A stretch of 64,000 nucleotides of DNA, from assembly GCA_029990175.1 (NCBI GenBank), contig JARKIP010000010.1:39798001-39862000 (forward strand). Direction: 5' to 3'. Shown one piece after another: positions 1 to 11,999 of this stretch (positions within the stretch are counted from its first letter, which is position 1; each line of letters starts with the position of its first letter). This stretch comes from Petunia secreta (lineage: Eukaryota; Streptophyta; Magnoliopsida; Solanales; Solanaceae). The notes beneath the pieces are model-generated. The model made no database searches. It was not told where the DNA came from and was given only the letters and a program-made list of their open reading frames with translations. Both the position numbers and the translations under genes were made by a program.

Positions 1-497
1 TATTTGACTATGCAAAATGATACACTGATACACATTTGCCATTAAACTGCAGTTAATATGAATCATTACGTGAATAAATTGATAGAGGAAGAAACAAGGA
101 ACTAAATGTTATATCAGAAAAGCTCCTGGAAAGTAGCACCGTCCTTAATTATATTTTAATGGATCTGGTTGTGTAATTTTCATGTAGACCCTTGATGCAA
201 CGACTTTGTCCTTGTGCTTTGGGGATATTCCCTTTGACCCACTAGCCACGGTTCTTCTACTATATAAGACATCGTTTTGATAAGGATGTCCAAATTCTTC
301 ATGGCTCATGATTGTATTGTCTCATTTGGATGAGATCTTTTCACTAGTGTTATCTTTGTATTTAGCCCTTAGATAGAGTAGGATAACATCCTTGATGCAC
401 ATGTTTATCCTTCTGCTGCCTCTTTATCTTGTTGGAAGTATTTATTCCATCAGTCAAGCAGGAAGAGGGAAAAAAATAATTATAACTTTGTTTATAG
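1..497 (+). other. Intron of the GET4 gene
   Basis: No coding exon was found here. It ends in a T-rich tract and AG at 496-497, just before the first visible exon, so it is read as the intron upstream of that exon. Confidence 0.7.
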
Positions 498-3400
498 GTG
501 GTCAGCAGAATTTGGTGCGCATAGGTATGGATCTCCAGAGCTGCATGACATGCTGGCAGATTATATGTATTCAGAGTCTCCTGAAGTGGTACATTACAGA
601 AGCTGATGCTCTCTAGTTCTTTGGTACAAGAAATAAGAATTGCTGATTCTGTTCCATAAGTCGTTATTTCTTGATTTTAAGGGGGGAAATTAGTGCCTAG
701 GATATCAAATATGACTTGTTAAATAAGAGTTGCTAGTACGAGTGATTATCTTGTCTTAAAGCCATGCAGCACATCATTGGGTTGCCTAAAGAAATCTTTT
801 CTAGACTTTTTTTTTCAATCTGTGAAGAGATATGAGTTTTCTTTGATTAATAACCTGAAAGTAGTGGAGATTTTCCTGATATTTAAAAATTGTTATGGCT
901 GAATTGTAGTCAACATTGTTGCATCCCTGCTTTGCAGGACATTGGTAAAGTTACTTTTCACTTTGTGAGAGGAAGGAATCCAAAGAAATTTGCTTCGGCT
1001 CTTGTAAATTTCATGGGCAAGGTAAGCTTTGGATGTGTTAGCTATTAATCATTTTTCTGATATCCAGATATCACTGGATACATATTAAAACGTCAAGAAA
1101 CTGGATTTACAGTTTCTAGGTCGATTGCAAGTTAGATCTTGGCTACCAGGAATTTGCTTAGGAAAACAGTTTTTGCCATCTATGTTGCTTTTTGTCAACA
1201 ATAACCTATAAACCATCTAAATGATTTGATTTCAGATCAAGTATTTTTTTTTCTGTAAATCGAGTGTAACTCATAATATTTAGAATGCAGTGTTATCCTG
1301 GAGAGGACGATTTGGCGATTGTTCGGGCTATTTTGATGTGAGTATACACGTAGTACAATGTAGTTCCTTTTGTTTTCTGGCCCTAACTAAGCTATTCAGC
1401 TTCTGCTGGTGGATATTTTTGAACAGTGAAATTTTAACATAAGTTCGGTCTCCCAGGTCTCTGTATTCCCCATAAAATTTCTGGTCATTCTAAAATACAT
1501 AAAATACTACTTGAAGCACATTTAGACTACTCTAAACCAATACTGGATGTTTCTACTGCTTGTCTTTCGCCCTCTTCTCCTGACTTTCCATGAATAGATT
1601 GCATGTACTCTGTATCTTTCTTTTATCAAAATGCTGATTTAAAAGTTAATGTAATAGCAACATGACTACAACGACGACAACATATCTGGTGTGGTCCACA
1701 AGTGGGGTCTGGAATAGCAACACGACTGGAAGAGAAAATTGAACCTAGACCTGCTTTCTCAAAGAAATGCAACGAACAGGTCCCTTTTCTCCAAAAGACT
1801 TTGGTATATCAAACACAATGCTAGCTGTAATATCTAGATTTAGTAAAAGCAGTATGAAACAGCACAGAAAAGCAGTGTCAGAGTAGAAAGACGCTTAAAA
1901 ACAAGAAGCAAAGGATGAAGAAATATAAATAAAAGGGGTGTGAACGGGAAAATGAGCACCAACTTTGAACCAGCAGAGCTTCTTCTTTGAAGTTCAAACG
2001 TTTTTCCCTTCTGTTCTTCTTCCACTTTTTTATCTTCATATACGGTGCTACTTCTCCTTTAAACAAGGTTCTCCTCTTCTTCCATCCAGGTTCTCCTACT
2101 TCAATAGTTCAAGTATCACTTCTTAGTCGGCGTATTTGAGTTACTAAAGTTATAGGGATGATAGTTGGTGTCACTTCTTAGCTGTGGTATATGTTGGTGA
2201 CTAAAGCAATAATTATGTTTCTACTAAATACAAAGAACACCATTCAAAGTAAAACAAGTAGCAATGTTTCTAATGTTTAGGCTTTTATATATATATTATA
2301 CTAGACAATCATGCAAATCCAAAAAACACAAGATGAAGAAAATCTTATTACACAAATGTGTCGCTTGTATCATGGTTGTGCTTTTGTGCAATTAATAACC
2401 GACTCAAATAGGAAGCCTTAAATTTAGTGTCTGTGCTTCATGGACAGATCCAGCATTAATTTGTCCATGCTAATAAAGAAAAACATTAATTTGCCCATGC
2501 TAATAAAGAATGTAGTGAGAAGCCTCTGTGTTGCCTCATAGTGCAGCCAACTGAAAGCTCTCTCCGTTCAAAGAAACTAATAGCACCATTAAGCTGTACA
2601 TTCTCCAAGAAAATCATTCGGGGTGAAATTGCATTCAAATCAGCCTAGGTCTTAGTTAACACATTGTTATAAGATTTTATTTCCACACCATATTTGATGC
2701 AAAAATGGGACAAACACAGGTGCTGGCCTCTAACTAAGACCTTTTCTGTTTTTTTTTTGGGCTTCTTTCTTAACCTCACCCCTCTCTCGAAGCAAATAGT
2801 GACCCTCTCACTTTTTACTCCTACTATGACTCGAATCTACAACCTCTTGGTTGTAGGTGGAGGGTGCTTACCATCTAAGACCTTTTCTTTGATTTTTATC
2901 TTTGATAAGAAGATTGAGGTATTGTTATCTCTTTGCTTTGGCAGGTACTTGTCCCTGGGAAACCTAAGAGATGCTAACAAGCTCATGGACGAGGTGAAAA
3001 TGGAAGTGGAATTGAAGAATCTTAACTTTCCCAGCTCAGAATTAACCCAGTTTGTGAACTATCTCCTTCTCACGTAAGTTCTAATCGTGCTTTGAACACT
3101 AATCAACTTTTCATGTGTTGGAAGTACATGTTTTTGCATCCTCTTGTACATCTTAAGCTGTCATTCACTGTTCACAAACTCTAATTTATGATACAGGTTG
3201 CAGAGGGATGCTTTACCTCTGTTTAATATGTTGAGACAAACCTACAAGTCTAGTATAGATAGAGAATCTACGTTTAACGAAGTGAGTTGCTACCTCTAAG
3301 TGATATTTCCGTGCACACCCTAGGATACGTTGTCACGTTTTGTCTTCATAAAAATAAGACTCTTCTCTTTCAGATTTAGAGTAATGGTCCTCCTAATGTT

Positions 3401-3930
3401 TCTTGTTTTTGTGGTTTAGCTGCTAGATGAAATTGCAGAGAAGTTCTATGGTGTTCGACGTAGAAATCCTCTTGAGGGGATTGGAGATTTCTTCAAGGTA
3501 ATGGTATTCTCGCACTAGGCAGTTATGCAAATTCCGAACAGTATGTCCGGTAAAAGTAAGGGAGAATGGTTAACTATCTTTACCCCTGAGGTTTTGATTG
3601 CGGAACATAATCCCCCAGCTCCACTTGAAATATACTCAACTTCCCTGAAATAGTTTACTGTTGTTGACCACTTTTGCTCTTCCATCTAAATCAATGAGAA
3701 GTGCACCTTCACTTGCTCAAAACTGGTAAATGTGATCAAAATCCGTTTCACCTCCAAACCACACCAACTCCATGACAAAGTGATCTACCACTTTTAGTGG
3801 GAGCAAATTTATCACAGTTATTCTTGGACCACTTAATATGAGTTATCTAAATCAATTCTTGATGTGTGAGATATATCTCTCTCTCTCTGATATAGCACTT
3901 TGAATGTTGCAGATGATGGGAGGCGAATAG
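498..3930 (+). CDS. GET4: GET4 homologue, C-terminal part (7 exons)
   Basis: GET4 is a cytosolic factor of the GET/TRC pathway; with the GET5/BAG6-type partner it hands tail-anchored membrane proteins to the GET3 ATPase for insertion into the ER. Exons read 498-588, 938-1021, 1291-1337, 2945-3073, 3197-3281, 3420-3497 and 3913-3930. All six introns are GT-AG and phases match at each join. The product has 176 residues before TAG, about the C-terminal half of a usual 320-residue GET4. Recognisable blocks include WSAEFG, LVNFMGKCYPGEDDLAI, LQRDALPLFNML, YKSSIDR, ELLDEIAEKFYGV and a FKMMGGE end, matching the plant GET4 alpha-solenoid. The first exon starts just after an acceptor, so earlier exons lie left of the window. 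No frameshift or stop was seen. The long intron 1338-2944 carries a SINE. Homology is recalled from family knowledge, not searched. Confidence 0.93.
2748..2874 (-). mobile_element. tRNA-derived SINE in the GET4 intron
   Basis: The element is on the - strand. Its tail shows on the + strand as a T run at 2749-2758. Its head (2874 leftwards) reads GATGGTAAGCACC, like an A box, followed by GATTCGAGTC, like a B box of a tRNA promoter. The 14-bp word CTAAGACCTTTTCT flanks it at 2734-2747 and 2875-2888, which is a clean target-site duplication. At about 127 bp it fits short plant tRNA-type SINEs. It lies about 70 bp upstream of the 2945 exon. Confidence 0.8.
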
Positions 3931-4436
3931 GATGTGAAACAAATATCTTCAATGTGATGTGAACTCCACCTAAATTGTGCTGCTCCCTTGCACTCAATTA
4001 TGCATATTCTTCTGATTGGCTTAGCACATTAATGGAGCAAATATTTCTCTTTCAGATCTAAATTCTATTGGCATGCGTCGAACCTGCAATTGTGTTGTAT
4101 TAAAAGTGGCTTTAGGTGTTGAGAATAAGCACAATTTGAGGGTAGAAAGAGTTCCATGGCACGATGTGATCAAAATAGGTCTAAGATTCGAGGATCTAAG
4201 ATTTAAACCTATTGGATTTAACATTTAAAGATATTTATGAACAATCTATTTTACTATCTTTCATCTCACCAAATTGTTCCTAATGCTTATTCGATTAGGT
4301 TAAACTTTGATACTCATAGCTATTAGCTATCCATCTAACCTATGACAGTAAAAGCTCATGATGGTAAAGACTTCAAGCGACAACCTTACATCCATAAGAG
4401 GGTGGACTTTTCGAGACCTTCACTTATGAAGAGTTT

Positions 4437-4440
<4 letters not shown>
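3931..4440. other. GET4 3' flank, no gene seen
   Basis: This should contain the GET4 3' UTR and terminator. I see no further conserved coding sequence; the short antisense ORF at 4021-4224 has no recognisable motif. Confidence 0.5.

Positions 4441-4443
<3 letters not shown>

Positions 4444-4515
<72 letters not shown>
4444..4515. repeat. Poly(A) tract fused to (AT)n microsatellite
   Basis: About 30 consecutive A are followed by about 21 AT dinucleotides. An A run merging into AT repeats may be the 3' tail of an old retroposon on the + strand, but no body was recognised to its left. Confidence 0.9.
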
Positions 4516-4520
<5 letters not shown>

Positions 4521-5198
4521 TTATATCTTGAAGTTGTGGACCTAAAATTAGGCCGCTTTAGTTAGTATGCATAAATTATGAACATATTATGCATAAAATA
4601 TGTATTAATTATGCAAAAAATTGCTATTTTTGTTAAATTGATCTAGCATTGTTCATGCAGCATAATTTTTCTCTAAAATTATTTATAAAGAGTTGACACT
4701 ATAAAAATATGCACTCAAAGGGTAAGAGTGTCCATGATTCGGTTTTGCTCCATTTTTACTTAAATTAAAACCAAATCAATTATAATTGTTTGCTGAGTAT
4801 TATTATTTATTTTATTTTATTTTTGTGTTTGGATTTGTTGGATTTTTATTTTTTTAAGCATGAAATGCAGATCCATTTCAATCAATTTTACAAAAGCTAA
4901 AGAAAGAATTTCTCATATTTAGTGAAATATGAAAACATGGATGCACTATTATATATGTGTGAGAAATTTTTCTTCAGTCGTAATTATTTACCTTTATAAA
5001 TTAGACAGGCAGTTTTACATCTATATATGCTTTTAACTTGTCTAACCTTGATAATTAAAAAAATTAATAGATTTTTTCCTAAATTACTGATAGAAGAATA
5101 AAATACTCGGTCAAGCAACACGGGCATGCCTTTACAACCTCCCTAATCTCTATGGCCAAGTCTATCTGAAAAGTTTATAAAATAAAGATTTATAGGTC

Positions 5199-5248
<50 letters not shown>

Positions 5249-5661
5249 TGTCCAACCATATCAAATTTGTCAGTGTGTTTTCTTCGTCAAAATTTAGTAC
5301 AAAGCCGAACTAAGTCAAGGATTATGTCAAAAGGTCGATTTGGTTTAAGTGCGGTTTTCAGTGAAACCCCTCTCAATAGTTTGGCCTATAGTTAGGATGA
5401 AGTGAGAAGGAACCATGATAAGTAAGAGTTCATTATGCAACAAATACATGAATGTCAGGTAATTCTTTTCAATATATCTATGCATTGAATACAACTGTTA
5501 CAAAAAAAACATCAAACAAAATTCTAAAATTAAAATATTCAAAACGTAAAAGTTTATCTGGTTTATTAGTTGAATGTTCTCTAATTGTGAGGAATACTAT
5601 TTGTTTTTACGATTGAGGGAGAAATGCTTCACAAAATAATACGCTAGTTTCTTCTCTATTA
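4516..5661. repeat. AT-rich intergenic DNA with (TA)n at 5202-5247
   Basis: The stretch is very AT-rich. The only clear structure is a TA dinucleotide run of about 23 units at 5202-5247. No gene was seen. Confidence 0.7.
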
Positions 5662-5889
5662 CTCTCTCTGTCTCACTTTGTTTGTCATACTTTCCTTATT
5701 TGTCTGTCCCAAAAAGATTGTCATATTTCTAAATTTGGCAATAATTCAACTCTAAAGTTACTTTTTGACTCATTTATCGCCACACAAATATCCATGACTT
5801 ATTTTAGACCACAAGTTTCAAAAATCTTCCTTATTTTATCAAATTTTGTGCCAAGTCAAACTACGACGAACAAATTGGGACGGAGGGAG
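5662..5889. mobile_element. Stowaway-like MITE 1
   Basis: The left end CTCTCTCTGTCTCA and right end GGGACGGAGGGAG form imperfect terminal inverted repeats of the Stowaway type, flanked by TA dinucleotides at 5660-5661 and 5890-5891. At 228 bp and non-coding it fits a Tc1/mariner-derived MITE. Its interior shares blocks with the second MITE, for example TTTCCTTATTTGTCTGT and CCACAAGTTTCAAAAATCTT. Confidence 0.85.
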
Positions 5890-5891
5890 TA

Positions 5892-7193
5892 TATAAGTGT
5901 GGTGACACCCATCCCAACAAGTATCAAAATAACGATAAAATAAATACAATAGTTAACAACCATCCAAATAAGTTGTTAATGATAATTACATAGTATAAGA
6001 GTAATCAATTGTGTACTCAACACTCAACTAATTAATTGAGTTAACAGTCAAAAACCTTCAAAATTATCACTTTCTTTAAATTTCATTCTCAAACTATCTG
6101 TGTTTCTGAATCCTTTGTACTTGAAACCCCTGAATTGCCATATGGCAAAATTTGTTTCTACAGATTGCCCATTCTTATAGGCGCATGGATAGTTAATAGT
6201 CACCCAATCGCTTCTTACAACGATATATTCCGAAGAAAATCAAATTTTCTTTTTTGTTATTTCTCTTTCCTATTAGATTTCTTTCTTCATTCTCTTTGTT
6301 TCTCTTTACTATTTTGGAATGGATTTGGGTATAATTGTTAGATTCTATCCAAAAAAAAAAAAAAATCACCTCCTCTTTTTTTCTTACGTAAAAGCTCCAA
6401 TTCTTAAATCAAGACACTTTCTTGAATGCTTTTTCCTTGATTTTCTGTAAGTTTTTGAAAATGCACATCTTTTCGAGGACGAAACAATGTTTGTTGAGGA
6501 GGAACAACTCTGATTGTCATCAAAATTGTGGAAAAATGATTGTACCCTCTCTTTTACCCTTTTACTCTTTTTTGCCTTGATACTTTATTAAAATTGATAT
6601 CAAATCTAAATTAAAATTTACTATTTGTTGAGATGACAAATGTGTTGGTGGACGAGTTGTGCCACACCGATTGAAGAGAGTGGGAAAATGCTCATATAAG
6701 CTTTGGCCAAACATCTTCTTTAAGCTAGTTTTTGGGGTGGATTTAGGTTAAACTTATTTGGACGCCTGAATGTGATGAGCGCCCGAGTGTTGAAATTTAT
6801 CACTATTTTATTCGTTTAGATTAAATGACATTACGAGAAATTAATTAAAAGTTTATAGTGCCATTTTGACTTTTTGTTAGTGTTCTTTGATATGTGTAAA
6901 ATATTGCAAATTAAAAAGAGACATCATGTATTAATGAATATGATTTGCAGAGTACATGCAGAAACAAAAAACATAAAAGAAAAAAGAAACAAAAATCAAA
7001 GCACACCCTAACAATACGAATGAAAGTTTCACGTTTTTGCCGTCTAGAGCTTGGATAAGTAAAATAACATGGGGTTGACTCATCAGGAAGAACTTGGTTC
7101 ATTCTGCATTGTCAGGAGGAACTTGTGATGAAGACGGAACTCACTTTCAAAGTGGTTCAAACGATTTTTCATGTTACTATAAATAATACTAGA
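5892..7193. other. Intergenic, no gene seen
   Basis: AT-rich sequence with short ORFs of no recognisable family (for example 6135-6341). Nothing else could be supported. Confidence 0.5.
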
Positions 7194-7430
7194 ACTCCTG
7201 TTCCAATTTATATGGCAGTATTTCCTTATTTGTCTGTTCCAAAAAAAATGGCAGCATTCTAAATTTGGTAACAATTTAACTTCAAAATTACAGTTTTGCC
7301 ATTACTGAAATGATTTACAACCACACAAACATCTTTGGCTTATTTTACACCACAAGTTTCAAAAATCTTCATTTATTTCTTAAATTTTATGCCGAGTCAA
7401 ACTATGACACATAAAATGAAACGGAGGGAG
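7194..7430. mobile_element. Stowaway-like MITE 2, overlapping the MADS ORF end
   Basis: The right end GAAACGGAGGGAG followed by TA (7431-7432) is the standard Stowaway terminus. The left end near 7194 (CTCCTGTTCCAATTTATATG) is its decayed partner. The interior is homologous to the MITE at 5662-5889. The MITE supplies the last codons and stop of the MADS-box ORF on the - strand. Confidence 0.8.
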
Positions 7431-7890
7431 TAACATTTAACCAAGTTTCATACTTGATTACCTCATCCTCATTGAAGTTCTCAATGGACTCCCACCAATC
7501 TGTCTGTCTAGTCTCATTCATTTGGTCAAATGACACTTTCTGATCATTTGCAACTTTTTCTCTTTTCTCTAACTCTGCAAGCTTATCATTGATTTCCTGT
7601 ACTCTGTTACGGGTATGTGTAGCAACTAGACGTGCACTTTCACTTAATCCTGCATTATGATTCAAAAAAGGGTCAATAATTGCATCAACCGTTGGGTGGA
7701 AAAAGGAGAAAGGATTATTCGTAGGTGAAATAAGAATTATCCCAACATCAATATTACAATTTCTAACAAGTTTACTTGCACTCTTGTATAGACCGGATCG
7801 TCTTTTAGAAAATGCCGCATAGCGATCATCATCTTTCTCTATTTTTTTCATAGAAACTTTTTGACGTCCTGCGGTTTTCTTGTTCTCCAT
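7402..7890 (-). CDS. Type I (M-alpha, AGL62-like) MADS-box protein
   Basis: This is a single-exon ORF of 162 residues, a sequence-specific DNA-binding transcription factor candidate of the M-type group; many such plant genes act in female gametophyte or endosperm. The N-terminus (residues about 9-70) is a MADS domain: RQKVSMKKIE, AFSKRRSGLYKSASKL, and the M-alpha hallmark FSFFHPTVDAIID. A short helical region with KLAELEKREKV follows. The usual WW-containing C-terminal block appears as WWESIENFNEDEV. The final residues after WLN come from the terminal repeat of a Stowaway-like MITE, so the native C-terminus is cut or replaced. At 162 residues it is shorter than typical AGL62 relatives. Neighbouring host genes give no context. 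It may be functional, young or decaying; the MADS domain is intact. Confidence 0.75.
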   Translation of the reverse strand: MENKKTAGRQKVSMKKIEKDDDRYAAFSKRRSGLYKSASKLVRNCNIDVGIILISPTNNPFSFFHPTVDAIIDPFLNHNAGLSESARLVATHTRNRVQEINDKLAELEKREKVANDQKVSFDQMNETRQTDWWESIENFNEDEVIKYETWLNVTPSVSFYVS

Positions 7891-9896
7891 TACTGGAGTA
7901 GTAGAGTATAAGAAAAAAAAGTTAGTGAGAGAAAGCTTTACTGACCAATTTGTCTACAAGAAATGACACATATAACAAATGAGATATCATGACCATTTAT
8001 ATACATCATAAATTGAATTTCTAACTAATTTTGTAATTGTAAGCAATCTTGCACCATGTGAAAACTAAATAGAAATAAAGTTGATTTGATTCTTAAACTA
8101 TTACTCCATTTGCTAGGTGACATCAGCAAAATCTGAAAATTTTAAGTTAAAAAAGGTAAATATGTTAGTATATACTTATATAAAATTTATCAAGTTGTGA
8201 CTAGCGAGTGTGTGTATAGTTTGATGCAAGATTAGATACATTAGAAGATCATTCAATATTTTTACAAAAATTAGCTCAAATAGTCCATTTGCATTAACAA
8301 AAAAAAAAAAAATTATAATTGCAGTTGAAAAGGAATAAATATTGATGTTCTTATTGCAATTCTTACCAAAAATTTTCAGTTTCTTACGTTAACCAAATCA
8401 AAGTCTCCACTTGTACTGACGAATTTTACTTGCAAAGGGAAATGTATTACTATGCTTGCTGAAATTCATCATTTCTTAATACACAAAAGTCATATAATTA
8501 AAGGAAAAAAAAACATACATAATAATTTTTTGAAATTCACAACTAAACAAATTATAATTATTCTTCTCGAACATTAACATGTATAAAATTTGAAATCAGC
8601 TTAAAGATAATTGGAAATTTAACTCGAATAGGAAATGTAGTTATGAAGTAGAACAAAAGAAATAAATTTTTTAACATGCATTAACATTAACTATATATGT
8701 AGTTTAACTTGAAATGGAAATTATTTCAATGTCTTACTGAAATAAGTAGACATGAGATTAGAGGAGAAAAAAAAAATCAGACCTAAATTGATTTTTTAAA
8801 AGAAATGCATTAACATCGATGAAATATGACATTTAACTTGAAAAGGTAAAAATTTAATTTAATTACTAAACTCTATTAAGCTCTATTTTACAAATGTTAA
8901 AATAATGAAAACGGACAAATTTCATTGCAGGAATTAAAAGATACATCTAGTCTAGTCTAATTAGAAAAGGAAAACAGTTGTAAGTTCCCCATAAAATGTT
9001 ATTTCATTGGTGTAGATACTGGATTAATTCATACTTAAGTAAATAGTTGATACAAAAAACAAAAAGCTATTTGTTAATTTTTTTAATGGAATGTGGTGGA
9101 AATTCTTAAAATCTTATAATACCTAAGTGAAAAACTTCAGATAGAACTAAGGTAGTAAAAGAATAGACTTTTGTGTGTGTGTGTATGAATAAAATGGACA
9201 CACACACACACACATACCTGAGTTAAAAAAGGTATTTCGAACTTTTTGATCTTTCAGGCGGAAGAGAGTAAGAGTTGCAGGTTCTATGACAATTCTTAGT
9301 ACCACTTCCTTCATCGTAAGTATGTATACAACAATAACACGTATGGATGATGACCTGAAAACAAGTAATTAATTAAAATAACATTCTTGAAAAGAGACAT
9401 CTGCAGACAATTACTAAGTTTCATCGAAGAAAAGATTAATAAGTTCTAAATATTTTATACATTTGATTGATGTGGTTGATAAAATCTTGTATCAGCGTAG
9501 ACTCTTGAATGGCGTGAATTTAGTTCGTCTTTACGGGGAAGGAGTAGCTTTTATAGCTACAAATATCCAATAGCTTTTAATGCCAGATTACAAAATATTC
9601 AACATACTTATGTCGTACATATATGTTTTAAGTCGTGAAGTAGCCATCTTTTCTCATTTTATTGTAATCAATTTATTATTAATAATACTCATTATTGATT
9701 TTATGTATATTTTATCTTACCAAAATAATGCATAAAATTTTACCTAATTTATGCGGATATTAATTATATTGATAAAGAAAAATAGGAACCAAACTTCATA
9801 CTAAATTTTATGAGGAGATATCCTTCACGCAATGATTCGACCAAATGGAATGTCAATTTTTTTTTTTTCGGTAACTTCGACATATTATAAGAAGAG
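7891..9896. other. Intergenic, AT-rich; one TG/CA palindrome
   Basis: No coding family was recognised. The 5' side of the MADS gene lies here, so its promoter should be within the first few hundred bases. A (TG)n run at 9172-9185 faces an (AC)n run at about 9198-9215 across a 13-base spacer, giving a hairpin-capable palindrome. ORFs in this stretch are short and anonymous. Confidence 0.5.
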
Positions 9897-10512
9897 TTAA
9901 GTAGGATTACATAAAGAGACCATACGTCTATTAAGAGTTTCCGCATGGTTTGAAGTACTAGCATAATTAGAAACAACATTGGATGTCAATCCATAAACAC
10001 ATCCTAATTTCGCTAACTGATAAAAATTAACTTCCGATATGGTAGTAGCAAAAGTCCTTCCCCCTAGATCATCTTCATAGGCTTGTTTCACAAAATTTGG
10101 GGGCAAGGTGTAATGATAGATATTTTCTTCATTGGACTGGTCAGGAGCTCCTTTGGCTAAGAGGTGAGCCACTCTATTACCCTGCCGAAGATTATGCTGG
10201 ATTGATGGCATTTGCAGCTGGATCATCATTGACCTGCATTTTTGAATAATAGACGTATAAGATGGATGAGAATGCTGAAGTAAGTTAATAACGTCAGTGG
10301 AATCGGTTTCTATTTCTATAGGAACAAGATTTTGATTTATGGCCATACTCAGACCATAGTGAAGAGCTAGGATTTCTACATGGGTTGCGTTTAAAGCGCT
10401 AACTTTTTTATAAAATCCTAAAATCCAAGAACCTCTACTATTTCTAAAAACTCCCCCAATGCTAACTTTTTTAATACTGTGATTAAAAGCTCCATCTATA
10501 TTGAGTTTAAAA
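9897..10512 (-). pseudogene. LINE-type RNase H domain remnant
   Basis: On the - strand an open frame runs from about 10512 to 9897. It encodes the plant non-LTR retrotransposon RNase H fold (RVT_3 type): NIDGAF at the start, GGVFRNSRGSW, the THVEILAL helix, ETDST, and NRVAHLLAKGA near the end. These supply the first Asp, the Glu and the second Asp of the active site; the fourth acidic position is His, which is common in this subgroup. No reverse transcriptase or endonuclease remains upstream, so only the C-terminal end of a LINE ORF2 is left. The frame has no clear starting Met; the ATG at 10346 lies inside the domain. A host-domesticated RNase H-like gene is a less likely alternative. Confidence 0.75.
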
Positions 10513-11999
10513 ATGGAATGTCAAATTGAAATTTACTTATGGGCAAATTTTGTCACTTCGAGAATACTAATGGCTTGAATCTTTGGCGAACTTTGAATAA
10601 ACAAACAAATATGACAAGAAAGTAGCTCCACATGTAACGTATTTGTTTGTTCTGAAGGATAAGCCAAGATAATTCTTATATAAACATTGCGTTATATAAC
10701 GTTTGTTTTACAATATTAAAAATAATTAGTATAAGTTTGTTATCAATATAACTAATACACATATATTATTATATGTGAGAATCTATATATTAATTTATAC
10801 CAACCCTACGTGTGTTAAAGTTATGGTCAAAACATTTTTACTGTTTCTGTTTTAGCCTCCATCGTCAAAACACGAAAAATCCCCAAAATCCACCAGGTGT
10901 TGTACCGAAACTTTGAACTAAGTTCGCTGAGGTGAATCTTGGCAGATCGCCAGGCTTTCCCTGAATTTTAGCAATATGTTTTCTGATAATGGGGGTTAAC
11001 ACTTAAAACTATTTTTAATAGACGCCAGAAATATGATAGTGACAAAAAATTATACTATCTCTATAAATTTTCATATTTTATATAGGATAAAAAGTGAAAT
11101 ATTGGGTCGTTTATAAGTTATGCAGAAATTAGTAATGATGTACTTTTTTTGTGCGAAATGAGTACTTTTAGACATGATTTTCAAGTGCTGAGCATATTTT
11201 ACAGGCTGTTGAATTTTTTAGCACATTCATTAAGGGTGTTTCTTGTCTTTTCACATAAATCTGAGCATTTTCTAATCAACTCAACTCAACTTTTCAAGAA
11301 ACCCCCTTTCTCCTCAGCCGAAATATTCAAATCTGCAAATCGGTCGCCATCTTCCTCTTGAGACTTCTAAAACTCCTAAGAGTTTTGCTATCGGAGTAGT
11401 CGTCGGCTCTGGTGGTGGTTCACCGAGTCGTGGATTTGAATGTGATGTCAGTGACGAGAATTCAACGAAAAGGCAGTTTCAATTCAACTATTGTTTCTAT
11501 GTAATTTAAGATTGTAGTTGTGCTTTGTATGTTGTTGTTATTGTTGTTTTAATTCTCACTAATTTTAGCTTCACGGCATTCGGGACACAAAGAAGCTTGT
11601 GGAACTTACAATATCAACTATTCAGATGATAGACACCACAAAGTATTTTATATAAATGGCATATTAGTAGACAAGTATTTATTCTGCAATGCCCGAAAGT
11701 GATAGACGATTTGCATTCAAAGTTATATATGAAAGTGATGACGATTTAACTTCAGTTATTTGGAAAATATAACTAGTATTTGACTCACACAATGAATAAA
11801 TAATGTCGGATTGACCTTAGTTGTTTTGATTTGACTTTTTGTATATGATCTAAGCAATGATGATTTGGTCTCATTTATTTGTAAAATAGACAAAATAATT
11901 TGGCTAACTTATGAATAATTACAGTGAATTGTCTTCATTTTATGTTGTCGTACGTTTTATTGTGAATGAATGAAGTGAAGATAATTTGGCTTCATTTAT
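10513..11999. other. AT-rich intergenic, nothing recognised
   Basis: Only short, anonymous ORFs are present (such as 11149-11361). A stretch near 11572-11636 after TTTTAG could look like an exon but matches no family I know. Confidence 0.4.

Noticed and set aside
2694..3077. 127-residue ORF
   Set aside because: It joins antisense SINE sequence to the 2945-3073 exon of GET4; the real exon starts at the acceptor at 2944.
4342..4545. ORF with Lys and Ile-Tyr runs
   Set aside because: Translation of a poly(A) and (AT)n microsatellite.
6135..6341. 68-residue ORF with hydrophobic C-terminus
   Set aside because: AT-rich chance ORF with no homologue I recognise and no support from context.
11572..11640. 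Possible exon after TTTTAG
   Set aside because: Too short, no family match, and no plausible partner exons were found.
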